A stretch of 64,000 bases of DNA, taken from positions 29,225,606 through 29,289,605 of the forward strand of contig NC_030387.2 of NCBI RefSeq assembly GCF_001625215.2, given 5' to 3'. This document shows, piece after piece, positions 1 through 10,710 of the stretch (position 1 is the stretch's first letter; every line of letters starts with the position of its first letter). The DNA is from Daucus carota subsp. sativus. Its lineage: Eukaryota; Streptophyta; Magnoliopsida; Apiales; Apiaceae. Below the pieces are notes generated by a model, which saw only the letters and a list, made by a program, of their open reading frames with translations, was not told the origin of the DNA and did no database searches. Made by a program: the position numbers and the translations under genes.

Positions 1-1039
1 TCTGTACACACGCATATATAAAGTTTAGCAGCAGAATCCAGTTCTGCTATAGCCTATATATATATGTACTTTCGAACATAAACGAGCATTGATATCCTGC
101 TAACTATTATCTATTTGTATCCAATCCTGTTATTTATGAGAATACACAAACTCCTGACATCTTGGTTGAGAGAGGAGACAATTTGCCATTTACAATTGGA
201 TCACATCCCTATTGACCAAAAAATTAAAATAAACAATCGAAGACCTGTGTATCTTCAATATCTTTCAGCATACAAACCAGTTAAAGTTTGCAGCCAGACA
301 TTCAGCCTATAATAAACATATATCTCCCAAAACGCGCTTAAGTTAAACCAAGCCACGTAATTTATGCAATAAAAATTGAGCAAAGAAATTTATTCATATA
401 CAGCCTCTCAAGTTAAACTCATTACATAACCGTAATCACAAACTACTAAAAAACAACTTCAACACATGAAATAATTAATTTACACTGACCAGTAATATCC
501 CCTCAACCGAAGTCCTCATTCCTTCCTTCACATAGCTGCACATCCAAACAAACACAATGCAATAAATAATCAAAATGAAACAACAGGTCATAAATATCAA
601 TTCAAATAAAAAAGTACTCCTACTAATCTTTACAACCAGATATGCAAAAATTAAAACTTCACATCAGCTACACTGCCAGAGTTCAAAACACCATTATAGC
701 CATAACACAATCACCGGAAAGGGTTTTCACCTCTGACAAACACTAACGAAACCCAACATAGTTCTTTGACGAATTTAAGTAAATAACAATTAAAAAAAAA
801 AAAGCATTAATCTTTACAACAACAGATGTAAAAATCAAGACTTTACCTCAGCTACACTGCCAAAATTCAAAACCCAAAATCAATAATGGCACAATCACTG
901 AAAAGGGTTTTCACTTGGACAAAAAATAAGGCACCCCACATAGTTATTGAATGAATTCAACTAAGTTTCATCAAAAAAATTCTTGAAAAACAAGTATAAA
1001 AAAGCTGCAAAACCAAGAAGGAAGAGAGTGTAAAGTTAC
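1..1039 (-). other. Partial intron 1 of the CFIm25-like gene
   Basis: This AT-rich stretch follows the splice donor of the exon at 1040-1158 on the minus strand. I searched it for the expected second CFIm25 exon, whose family sequence begins near NYMKEG, and saw nothing like it. I therefore read it as the start of a long first intron, with the remaining exons beyond the left edge. It contains two similar segments (about 600-760 and 810-960, sharing 'tctttacaac' and 'aaaagggttttcac'), which looks like a small diverged local duplication. Confidence 0.6.
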
Positions 1040-1158
1040 TTGGTTTTCATACGGGCAAGACGATCAGCAACAGAAGTATCTTTCTCAATCTTGGCTTCTT
1101 TGCTACCGAAAGTGTAGCTTGAGAGTGGGTACGTGTTTACTGCCGGCGACATCACCAT
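1040..1158 (-). CDS. CFIm25 / CPSF5-like pre-mRNA cleavage factor, first coding exon (partial)
   Basis: Translation from the ATG at 1158-1156 gives 39 codons plus two bases, beginning MVMSPAVNTYPLSSYTFGS and ending DTSVADRLARMK, then a donor (AA|GTAACT). This closely resembles the N-terminus of the 25-kDa subunit of cleavage factor Im (NUDT21/CPSF5), including the plant CFIS1/CFIM-25 proteins (from memory). The family binds UGUA elements upstream of poly(A) sites as a Nudix-fold dimer without hydrolase activity, and influences poly(A) site choice in the nucleus. The Nudix fold itself lies in later exons outside the window, so integrity of the gene cannot be judged. An in-frame stop right after the donor supports splicing here. 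The second ATG (1152-1150) could also serve as start. Confidence 0.85.
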
Positions 1159-1566
1159 TTTCGCCTTGCCGTCTCTCAATTTGCATAAACCCTCCGGTTG
1201 TATGTATATAAAACTCGGACCCTCAATGAAACTTCGAACGTCGTCGTTTGTCCTATTGGTTTTTGGGCGGTCTCCTGAGCTCGATTTAAATTGAAAAGGT
1301 AGATTTTTTTTATTGTAGATTAATTTTGCTTTTTTTTTACTGATTTATTGAAAAATTATCGTTAAGTTTTAATTAATCATTAAAAAAAATATTAATTTAT
1401 TGATTATACTTCGATTTGACTAAAAATTTCTGATTTATTGAAAAGGTTTAATTTAAATTGATCAATTGATCAACACCAATTTTCAATATGTACGATCGTA
1501 TTTTCTTTATCGTACGACTGAGTTAACCATCAACAAGATGAACTTGTTGTTTTAAACATTTTTTTT

Positions 1567-2121
1567 GGTTAATTATCAAGTTGGTCACTGAAGTGGGCTT
1601 AATGTATCAAGTTGGTCACTGAACTCAGAACGGTATCAAGATGGTCACTAAAGTCACCAAAAATATCAAACAAAGTACCTTGGAATATGAGTTCAAATAG
1701 TAAAAATATTATTTATAAAATTTTACACATTATTTTTAAATGTTACCACAACCAACTAAAAGCTTATGACTTCTAGTATTTAAAATAATATATTTATATT
1801 TTATCAAGTTTATTTATTATTTATAATTTATTATATAGTTATTTTTTTGTTTTAATTAAAAATAAATAATGAATAAACTTGATAAAATCTAAATATATTA
1901 TCATATATATTAGAAGTCATAACTTTTTACTTGGTTTTGGTAACATTCAAAAATAATATGTAAAACTTTATAAATAATATTTTTTTCTGCTTGAACTTAT
2001 ATTTCATGGTACTTGTTTGATATTTTTGGTGACTTCAGTGACCATCTTGATACCGTTTTGAGTTCAGTGACCAATTTGATACATTAAGCCCACTTCAGTG
2101 ACCAACTTGATAATTAACCCC
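1567..2121. mobile_element. Foldback MITE-like element with very long inverted repeats
   Basis: The two halves are near-perfect reverse complements over more than 200 bases each, starting GGTTAATTATCAAGTTGG on the left and ending with its complement plus CCCC on the right. The arms carry three copies of a 'GGTCACTGAA'-type motif. The centre (about 1800-1870) is AT-rich. The element is flanked by ATTTTTTTT on both sides (1558-1566 and 2122-2130), which would fit a 9-bp target duplication of the Mutator type, but poly-T makes this weak. No coding capacity is seen, so it is non-autonomous. Confidence 0.75.
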
Positions 2122-2354
2122 ATTTTTTTTTAAGGTCTACATACACGTAGATGAATTGTATCAAAATACAATAAACCGCATCCGGGATAAATTTCTTTCA
2201 AAAAAGTTTATCATCTAACCGAAAGTCATGCGAGCACAACTCCGGACGCATAGACAATAAAACTTAAATGAATGAGAAAAGAATACCCGTGAACCTCGCT
2301 TCCAAAAGTATCCTGAAAAAACAAACCAAACAAAACATAAATCAATATACAAGT

Positions 2355-2358
<4 letters not shown>

Positions 2359-2412
<54 letters not shown>
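2359..2412. repeat. TA dinucleotide microsatellite
   Basis: An uninterrupted run of about 27 TA units. It generates a spurious low-complexity reading frame on the minus strand. Such long TA runs are usually polymorphic. Confidence 0.95.
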
Positions 2413-2417
<5 letters not shown>

Positions 2418-2912
2418 TGTAAAAAGGATAGAATCTAATAAAACACAAGAACGAAAAAATATATATGTATATATATAAAAAGAGGAAATAAAATAAAGTA
2501 GAAATATTAATTACACTACATAATAATATAATTTAACAAAGGAATAAAAATAGAGTTTAAAACATAATTAAGAATGCTTTCAAAAAAACATAATTAAGAA
2601 TATTATATATATAATGACCATAAAATGGTGACACAAGCCATAAAAATGGCACTGAAAGCCATTAACGGCACAATAAAGTCATCAATGACCCCCATAAATA
2701 GTACTAAATATTCATAAAGAGTATTTATCTGATTACAATCACAATTTAAAACGTAAATATTATAATTAAAGCTAATAAAGACAAATAATGAATAGTCAAT
2801 AAAAAAGATCCCGTAATTAAAGCCAACCTAATTTAAAATTAAAATGTTACCTAAAAATCAAACAATCACAATAAATTACGGATTCAAAAATGTAACGGTT
2901 ACGGCCAACTTT

Positions 2913-2971
2913 GACTCAGTGCAAAACTCAACGACTCGGGGTTGTGATTCAGTACAAAACTCAACGACTCG
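2913..2971. repeat. Short tandem duplication (26-bp unit, 33-bp period)
   Basis: Two copies of a unit ending CAAAACTCAACGACTCG (2913-2938 and 2946-2971) differ at two positions. There are only two copies and no evident function. Confidence 0.8.
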
Positions 2972-3269
2972 ATTACATGCAGAACAACGAAACTCGGACG
3001 ACGAACTCAGCAATTGCAGAAACACAAATACAACAATTTACTAAACATAATCTAAATACAGATTTTTTTTGAAAATCAATACTAAAACCCACAAGCCACA
3101 ACTAAACAAACCCGCGACGAAACACAACTCAGTAGCAGCTCGGCAACAACACAATAGAACTCAAAATCATACAAACAAAGTTGAAGCACAACCCAAGTAC
3201 ATCACAGAACTTAAAACACTTTGAATGCAGTAGTCGAAAACTCGTACAAATCAAAGGACAAATCAAGAT

Positions 3270-3461
3270 TTACAAAGAAAAGGATGTCAAGATCGTACCT
3301 TTAGGATTATAAACGTTTCTTTTCAAGTAATAAAATAAAAGTACTAGAGAAAGCAGGTGATGAAGTAAGGTAGGGAAGTAGGATTCCGGCGATGTAGTTC
3401 TGGAGCCAGCCGAGATCAACAAGAGAAGCATCCCACAAAACAACCCACGCACAATCTTCAA
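3270..3461 (-). other. Possible short ORF or transcript exon, unrecognised
   Basis: A 63-codon reading frame with a hydrophobic, signal-like N-terminus and a second hydrophobic stretch (LLSLVLLFYYLKR). Codons around Asn-Pro-Lys are followed by a good splice donor (AAAG|GTACG) near 3298, so it could be the 5' exon of an unrecognised gene or a noncoding RNA. I do not recognise the protein and find no continuing exon further left. Chance is a real alternative. Confidence 0.2.
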
Positions 3462-4735
3462 ATTAAGATTTTTATTCGCAAAATGGACAAAAAGACGAAC
3501 AAAAATCAGCGAATGATAACAATAGAGATCATATTAACACCGATTTGAATGGATCATCGATTCGATTGATGATTCGATTGAGTCGATGAATTCGAAGAGA
3601 GATTTGAGATCTGGCTAGGAGAGATTGGCGCTTGTACGGACGATGCCGCCACTTCACTGTGAATTCTGAAATCAATTGATTTACGTTATGTACCAGACCA
3701 AATATTCCGACCTCTTTAACATTTTATTTTAATCAAACTAAATGATACAATTCAATCTCCTGAATTTCAATTGGGATTTTCTCATCGACTATATCCAACT
3801 AAAAGTATTGAATCTTTAATATCCGATTTTTTGATCAAATTCAGACTAAAAATTTGAATAACCCGATTCAAATTTCTATGTTCAATTCTACTCATGTCTA
3901 TGCTTCATTATTTTTTATAAAAACGGAATAGTACTTGATCGTTTTTGTGATTGATCGGATTTTAAATATTCAATCATAAAAGTAATTAATTATACCGATT
4001 AATTGAGTGATCATTCCCACCTATTCACCCTTGCATATTAAAAATTAAAATATGAAATTTAAAATAGTTTTTTTGAATATAAGTTTGAAATGAACTAAAT
4101 TTATATTATATATTTTATAATTAAAAAGCGGAATGAATAAAAACTTACATTTTTCAAATATTATTATTCAATAAAATTCATTCACATATTTTATTTTATT
4201 TATTTATTAAACCAATCAAACAGTCGAAATATTGGCATATCGGTTTGAGTCAAGAATGATTAGCTTAACACGCACTTTTTCTCATCCGGTCTAGTTCCCC
4301 AACTAATTTCAGATTCAAAAACAAGATATGAAATAACCATCAAGACATAAAGCTCATTTGTCTCCCTTTGTTTTCTTGACCTCTAATCCTTTAAATAGAA
4401 CAAGTCAAAAACATTGATCAACCTTTTTTTACTCATCCACAATTTACTGCATCAACATTCCATTTTTACCTTTACTATAATCCTGTAATGATTCCGAAAT
4501 CATTGGTGCAACGCAAAATAACTTGATATCAATCAGAAAATGATAAATTTTTCATCATCTGTAATATAAATCTGTTCAGTTTTGAACTCAAGAAAGACTT
4601 TTTGGTAGTATCATCTGCAGAAAGATACTACATAATCATCATTTTAATAAAATTTGCCGCTAAGTAATTCAGTTTCTTTCCCCCTCAATAACAAAGAGAG
4701 ATTTTATCTAACTTTTATATTTGGAATAAGAAAAC

Positions 4736-6056
4736 ATGTCGTTCACAGGAACTACGGATAAATGCAAGGCTTGTGACAAGACCGTGTATTTTATGGATTT
4801 GTTAACCGTCGATGGATTGACATATCACAAATCCTGCTTCAAATGCAGCCATTGCAAAGGAACTCTTGCGGTAAAGAGTTTGTTATTCTCATAAAAGATT
4901 CTATACATTACGTATGTCTATTTATTATTTATCAGTGGCTTAACGGAGATCAATGTTCTTGGCAGATCAGCAGCTACTCATCAATGGATGGCACTCTTTA
5001 CTGCAAGCCTCATTTTGAACAGCTTTTCAAGGAATCTGGAAATTTCAGCAAGAATTTCCATTCAAGTGAGAGCTCCCCTCTGTGTACAATTGATTAGTAC
5101 AGTTTCTTAGATTTTTGGTTAAAAGTTCATTTATTGTTTAAATATGTTTTGGTTATTCACTAACCGCTTTTATTTTTGTTGTGATGATCACTGATCCGGA
5201 CAGCCAAAGAAAAAGAAAATGCAGTAGTATGTTCCAATCTATGATTCATCTATATGTACATTCAGTTCTGTTCACTTTACATTGAAGTGGAGATTTTTTG
5301 GAAAAAAAAAACTATTTATATATGAAACATGAAATTTTTTAGGATTGTTATAGAACAATAATTTTTCTTTAAATATGCAGGCACATGCTCCAAGCAAGCT
5401 TTCTTCCTTGTTCACTGGAACCCAAGATAAATGTGCCGCTTGTCAGAAAACTGTTTATCCACTTGAGAAGGTTTGTGACTTGTGATTAATTTCACATACC
5501 TATATAATTTCACATACCTATGTAGACGGCTGTCTAGGAAAGAGTTCTCCATATGTTTTTTCCCACAGGATTTCTTCATAAAATTTTGGAGTGAAAAATG
5601 AAAATTAGAAAGTTAAAAGGTGTCCCTGAATTTATTTTGTGGCCTGAAAATCGTGAACTTTGAATTTATGTATGATAAAATCTGTAATTATAAACATATG
5701 TATTGATGAGTGTTACCAATATAAATCAGATTACAATGGAGGGAGAATCATACCATAAGCCATGTTTCAAGTGTGCTCGTGGAGGGTGTCCTCTTACACA
5801 TTCATCTTATGCTGCTCTTGATGGGGTTCTGTATTGTAAACACCACTTTGCTCAACTCTTCCTGGAGAAGGGAAATTACCATCATGTTCTCGAGGCTGCC
5901 AAGTTTAAAAATGGAGCAGCGGCTGTGGACCATACAGCAGACCATGCAGAAGGGGCGCCAGAGGAAAAGGCAGAAGGCACCTCTGAGGAAAATGCAGAAG
6001 ATAAGCCGGAAGAAGAAGCAGAGAGTACTGAGGATCAGCCACCAGAGGACTCCTAA
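4736..6056 (+). CDS. PLIM2-type two-LIM-domain actin-bundling protein
   Basis: Five exons keep phase: 4736-4870, 4966-5065, 5204-5226 (a 23-nt microexon), 5381-5470 and 5730-6056, giving 224 residues. The first LIM domain starts KCKACDKTVYFMDLL near residue 9; the second starts KCAACQKTVYPLEK near residue 105, and each carries the spaced Cys/His zinc ligands (for example YHKSCFKCSHC and LYCKPHFEQLF). The linker is short and ends APSKLSS, and the tail after about residue 170 is Glu/Ala-rich and acidic. Acidic tail and linker place it, from memory, with PLIM2 proteins rather than WLIM1/WLIM2. PLIM proteins crosslink actin filaments in pollen, with binding sensitive to pH and in some cases calcium. 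The start matches the family start MSFTGT. Pollen expression is inferred. Confidence 0.9.
5204..5226 (+). other. 23-nt microexon of the PLIM2-like gene
   Basis: Between the exons ending at 5065 (one base over a codon) and starting at 5381 (phase 0), 23 bases are needed modulo 3 to keep the frame. The stretch 5204-5226 is preceded by ACAG and followed by GTATGT, an excellent donor, and encodes TKEKENAV once joined. It occupies the variable inter-LIM linker. Skipping it would shift the frame. Confidence 0.75.
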
Positions 6057-6478
6057 ATCGCGACATTGCATGAGTGCTTGCATTCACCGTATATAACTGG
6101 TTAAACTGATTTCTTGTTATAACATTTGTCATTATTATGTACCCTTTATTTCATTATTTTGGACTTATATATGCATATGTATATCAAACATGATTTCCTA
6201 TGCATGCTACTTTGTACAAAATGAATGCAAAGATACATTGTATTTTGCTTTTACTTAATCATGCATTGCTATTATGAATATGACACAACTTTTTGAATAA
6301 ACGTACTTGCACTAAATCAAATATAGGTAAGAACATCCAATAGGAAATCAGGAGCAACCATCTCTTCATTTCATTAATTAGTCTGACATAGTATGAGATG
6401 TTCTTGCTAAAGAGTGAGTGACTTCATTCGAGCCCTATGCACAAATTGCACTAGCACATTTTCAAAATGCTTAAACAA

Positions 6479-6790
6479 CTAAACACAATCTCTAACAATG
6501 GAAAGGAAATAAGATCTGCTGGTACCACCATTACACGCTTCTGCAAGGAGTTCTGGGTCCGTCTCAAATACACATTTTGTAATGCCATGTTGCTTTGTAT
6601 AGGACAACTCTTCCTTGAGACTTATTGCCTCAGCATCTCTAGGCGACCACGAACTTTCCACCGCTGGTACATAGCTCGCAAAATACCTCCCTTTTCATCA
6701 TGGATTACACCCCCAATACCAACAGATTATCATTAGCTAATGTAGCTGCATCAACGTTTACCTTGACCAGCCTATTTGTGGTGTCTGCAA
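6479..6790 (-). pseudogene. Degenerate RNase H domain of a plant LINE-type retroelement
   Basis: On the minus strand three frames carry consecutive pieces of the RVT_3 RNase H-like domain: VKVNVDAA near 6770, then GIGGVIHDEKGGILRA, then ESSWSPRDAEAISLKEEL and VFETDPELLAEAC. The order is that of the usual domain (first catalytic Asp, the GxGxVIRD strand, the DAEAxALxxAL helix with the Glu). At least two frameshifts separate the pieces, so it is dead. Such domains end ORF2 of plant LINEs and also occur as stand-alone ORFs. The reverse transcriptase part is not visible. Confidence 0.75.
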
Positions 6791-6843
6791 TGAGTTTGAT
6801 CTCTTTCTAGTCCAAGTCGAATGAGCAATGTCATGCAGTTTAA

Positions 6844-7783
6844 CAGGGACGAAGTCAGCAAACATCTATAAGGGGGCCAAAAAAATTTCTTCGGACACAG
6901 TAAAATTTTTCATTAAAATATTCAATATAAAATAAATATAACTAGTAAAAAAATTATATTAGAACCTTGCGCTCTTTTAAACCAGGAAATCAAATATATA
7001 GTTGTGTCAATTAAAATATTTAGCTATTTCTCTTTAGATATATAAGAGTATAAAATATCAGGAAACTCATCATAGTAACTCTAAATTATACGCTAATCTT
7101 TGATTAGCAAGTAACACACATTAAATGAAATTGTACTTCAAAAAAATGATATTATATTTTAAACAAGAGCAAGTAAAATTTTTACAATATCTCAAAAACT
7201 AAATAGTATGCTTATTAACCTTAAAAAAAAATATTATACTTATTTAGAAGATGACAAACTATAATTTAAACAAGTAAAAATATTACCTGGATGATAAAAT
7301 TTGAATTGACAATGAGTAGACAAATATTAATATTAATTAAAAAACTGATAATGCACGAGGACTAACTCTATTCTACGAAAATGAAGAAGTGACGTATAAG
7401 TTTCTCGGATAAGAAAGACCTCCACAAAAAATTCTTGTTTTTTAAAAGAATTATACTGACGTTTACCTTTATCACATATCACATTTCATGATCTTTTTCT
7501 TAAATAGTATAATTATATATATATCCATATTTTTGTTTATTTTTATTTATAAATTTGGTCTAATACATAAATTAGATAAATCTAAAAATTAACACTTCAT
7601 CTTACAATGTTAATTATCTCTTAAGAGCGAACAAATATTTTTTTAGGGGGGCCAAAGTTTTATATTTTTATAAATATACAGATAAAATATAATTTTTTTT
7701 CAAAATTATATAATATTAATTATAATATTAGGGAAATCCTGGGGGCCATGGCCCCTTCTGGCCCCTATGTAGCTTCGTCCCTG
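6844..7783. mobile_element. Non-autonomous hAT transposon (940 bp)
   Basis: The ends are an 11-bp perfect inverted repeat, CAGGGACGAAG at the left and CTTCGTCCCTG at the right. Both flanks carry the same 8-bp CAGTTTAA (6836-6843 and 7784-7791), the expected hAT target duplication. The subterminal regions share a GGGGGCC motif. The interior is AT-rich without a transposase frame. It sits just beside the RNase H relic, so it may have landed in an older retroelement. Confidence 0.9.
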
Positions 7784-7791
7784 CAGTTTAA

Positions 7792-9640
7792 TCCATACAA
7801 CAAAGAAGTGCAGTTTTTTTTCCTATGACAAGAGCTGACAGACCCAAAACTTCATTCTTGTCGAGACCGGTCTCAATTCTATATATGTAAAACCCTTTGA
7901 CATTGTAAAAAACGTTTTGCAGTGCATGGATTTTCCTAGTTTTAAAATATTAACTTTTAACGCCTTGAAAATAGGATTTTTTTTTTTTTGAATATGAGAA
8001 TAAATCTCAACGAGTGGCCCCGGCAAGATCTTGACCGAGGAGTTCCTTTCATTCAAGAAAGTTTATCATCTAATCTTCGGACATGCAAGATGACCGAGGA
8101 CACTTAGATAATATAACTTAATTGTCTGATAAGAAATCACCTTCTTCTGGACCACCTGAAATACAACACAAGGTATCATATCTCAGTAACAAGAAATAAC
8201 AAGTTTTTAGCTAAAAATGCTTCATTATCACCAGCAAGCAACACAATTTGAAAAACATAAATAAAAAAGTATTAACTCGGGAAAAAATAAAATAAAGTAA
8301 ATCATCATCTAATCATATTAAGAACAGAGGTCCAAACCAAAGGAAAACCTTTGGTTTAAACCTCCAACTAGTAAATTCTAACTTTATCTACTCAGACAAT
8401 CTATGTTCATTCAAAGTAAACCAAGAGTAGATAGATATATGATGAAAGAAATTGAAACTGATCCGAAATAATCAAATCATTTAGAATCCAGTCAAAACAG
8501 CTAAATTAAAAGTCTAGGAAATTTCAGTTTCAGTTTTGATTTTAGAGTAAAATTGAACAAGAATAAACCAAGCTAAACAAAGTATATGCAAAGATTATAC
8601 TACCCTTTATCCAAACAAAAGGTAGTGTTATGCTAGAACTGTTAAGTCAACTATCTAAAACTAGTTATGTTTTTGATTTTGCTCTTGTATACAATTTGAT
8701 AAGTCAACTTATCTCTTGACGAAAACATCCAAGGACCAGTCCTGTTTTGCACCTCCTTCCGGTTTACTCCAGGTTTTCGGCAAAAGTAGTACTAATGTCG
8801 AGCACTAAACGTGGAAAGAAAACATTCTTGGTTTAACCCCGGAATTGGGGTGATGAGTTTGTCCTCAACGGACTAATAAACTAACCGGCAGGACCAAATT
8901 TATGTCATTTTCTTTTCTATAATTTCAGTCTCAACTCAGTTTTCCTATGCATAAACTTAATATTTTCTCCAGTATTATAACATGTGCAGGTCCCCTTATG
9001 TTGTTTTTTGTCATTAAGCATAGGGATTAATTCCTTTACATAATTTGTATCAAAATTGGCTTTATCCGTACCGTATTTGTCCTAGTTTGTATTGAATTTC
9101 TGTGTATTTTTTTAGTATCCTTTAAGCAAATAGAAATTTCTTATGTAATATAATCCTATTATATTCACCATTTCTTTATTTCCGGGTCCTGATTGTATGT
9201 TATATATCTCCCCAGAAGTTCAATAATTTTTGTGTTACCGCTACTATAACATCATATGTGGGCTATACTATTCCATTACTAACTGTTGAAACGTGTTCTT
9301 TGACATTATTTCACCCAAACTATATCTAGTATAGAACTTCAAAACAATCATAACATTGAAACCAAATCATATTTTATTCTCTCGACAATACTAGTCAAAA
9401 TCCAACACTAAAAAACTTATTTCCAGGCCTTTACCGGCCTTATTTACAAACTATTATTTAACAAATGCTGAGGATTCCAACTGCTACTCTTGACTGCTTT
9501 TATTAAGTTTCCCCTTTATTTTCCTGCTAATCAAAGATAAACCATTCCTCTTTCACCTCAGGTTAATTCAATTTATTCTGATCATTTCTTCTTAAATTGT
9601 GGTGTGTTATCTTCCTGTCCTTCCTTTTGCACCCTTTTTG
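7792..9640. other. Intergenic, repeat-derived DNA without recognisable gene
   Basis: AT-rich sequence between the hAT element and the LINE ORF1 remnant. A motif shared with 2200-2260 (a GTTTATCATCTAA block followed by a GGACatGCaaGA-like block) recurs near 8055-8095, so part is an old dispersed repeat. The minus strand around 8690-8890 may be the degraded continuation of the LINE (fragments resembling the ORF1 linker), but stops interrupt every frame. No functional gene is seen. Confidence 0.45.
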
Positions 9641-10710
9641 GTAGACTCTGGCGACCATTGCCCGCCTCATCCACCGCTTCCTTTTTGTTTTTTATGTTTG
9701 TTGCAATACTTACACTTTCACCTGTGACATCAAAATAAAACCCAGTTATTGCTTTTCCAAGTTTCTCTGAGACCTATTATGCATTTCTATTATCCACATT
9801 AATTACCATAACTTGTAACTCCAGTTTTCAGCCGCTTGGCATTAGAGTCCACTATTTGTGTTTTTAGAGCCATTTGAGAAGAGTCATCAAACACTGGTGT
9901 CTGCTTAGTGTTTACCTCCTGTTCTTGTCATACCACCTGATAGGGACAGTAGTTCAACCCAGTAGCTTTTAGCGAAACAGTATACTGAAGTGTTGGGTTT
10001 TGTCCCCTCTCCAGCTCTTCAAGTAACGCTGCACAATCTTTCTAGATATGATTTATGTGACCACAAAAGGAGCAGAACTTAGATAGCCTCTCATATCGGA
10101 ATGAGACCCATATATTGTCCTTGTTCTTGTCTAAATTCAGAAATTTTCCCGTAAGTAGAGCTTTTGTGGAGTCCAAGCATACTCTAAACCGCATGAAGCT
10201 GCTTTGGTGTGTGGGGTCAAACTCCATAAATTCGCCCATTGAATTGGCTATTTCTTTACCCAACTTTTCGCCAAAAGGCTTTGCAAGGAGACCTGGAGGG
10301 ATCCCGTGTACTTGTACCCAGAAGGGGATCTTCTGGAAAGATTCAGCAGTTATTTGAGTCATAGCATCAGCCTCAATCAAGATTAGATAACTTCCTCCGA
10401 AGGCCCATGGTTGCCCTCTAATTCTTCTATTCTTAACCGCTTCTGACTCAAATTTCAGAATAATAATGCCATCAGTATAGTCCTCTAGCTTCACACCTGC
10501 TTTACTCTGCCATATAGACTCGAACATGTTCTTCGGCCCAATCTTGTTAATAGCTCTTCCTGATAGCATTCTTGCATAGATGACTTTTGGGAGCTCTGAT
10601 TCACTGTACTCCAAGACATTAGATGGATTGGTGATAACTTCAAGCTCATTGGACTTTAGCTGTAGTTTCAAAGTATCACCCTCAGTTAATGGGATTGTTT
10701 CCTTATCCAT
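9640..10710 (-). pseudogene. LINE-type ORF1 (DUF4283 plus zinc knuckle), broken by stops
   Basis: The open part (10042-10710, 222 residues from an ATG) has a DUF4283-like RNA-binding region: a typical RMLSGRAIN...MFESIW stretch, then QPWAFGGSYLIL and PFWVQVHGIPPGL. It runs into a CCHC zinc knuckle beginning YERLSKFCSFCGHINH. A TAG stop (10042-10044) falls inside the knuckle: the last Cys lies three codons beyond, in KDC. The frame then continues 37 codons to another stop, and coding-like sequence with further stops persists to about 9640. This protein usually precedes the endonuclease/reverse transcriptase ORF of plant L1-like elements. I see no intact ORF2 downstream, so the copy is dead. 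Confidence 0.75.

Larger units (their letters stand above)
1159..4735. other. Intergenic region between the CFIm25-like and LIM genes
   Basis: AT-rich DNA separating two divergently transcribed genes. It holds the foldback element at 1567-2121, a long TA microsatellite and a short tandem duplication, all listed separately. The minus-strand ORF at 3270-3461 is discussed on its own. A moderately GC-rich minus-strand stretch at about 3540-3660 lies upstream of that ORF and could be a transcript leader. I see no recognisable gene here. The proximal promoter of the LIM gene should lie in the last few hundred bases; I could not pick a convincing TATA box. Confidence 0.6.

Noticed and set aside
2215-2448. 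Minus-strand 77-codon ORF rich in Tyr-Ile repeats
   Set aside because: It is just the TA microsatellite read as codons.
5802-6132. Several overlapping ORFs on both strands over the last LIM exon
   Set aside because: Shadows of the real exon 5730-6056; only that frame carries LIM zinc ligands.
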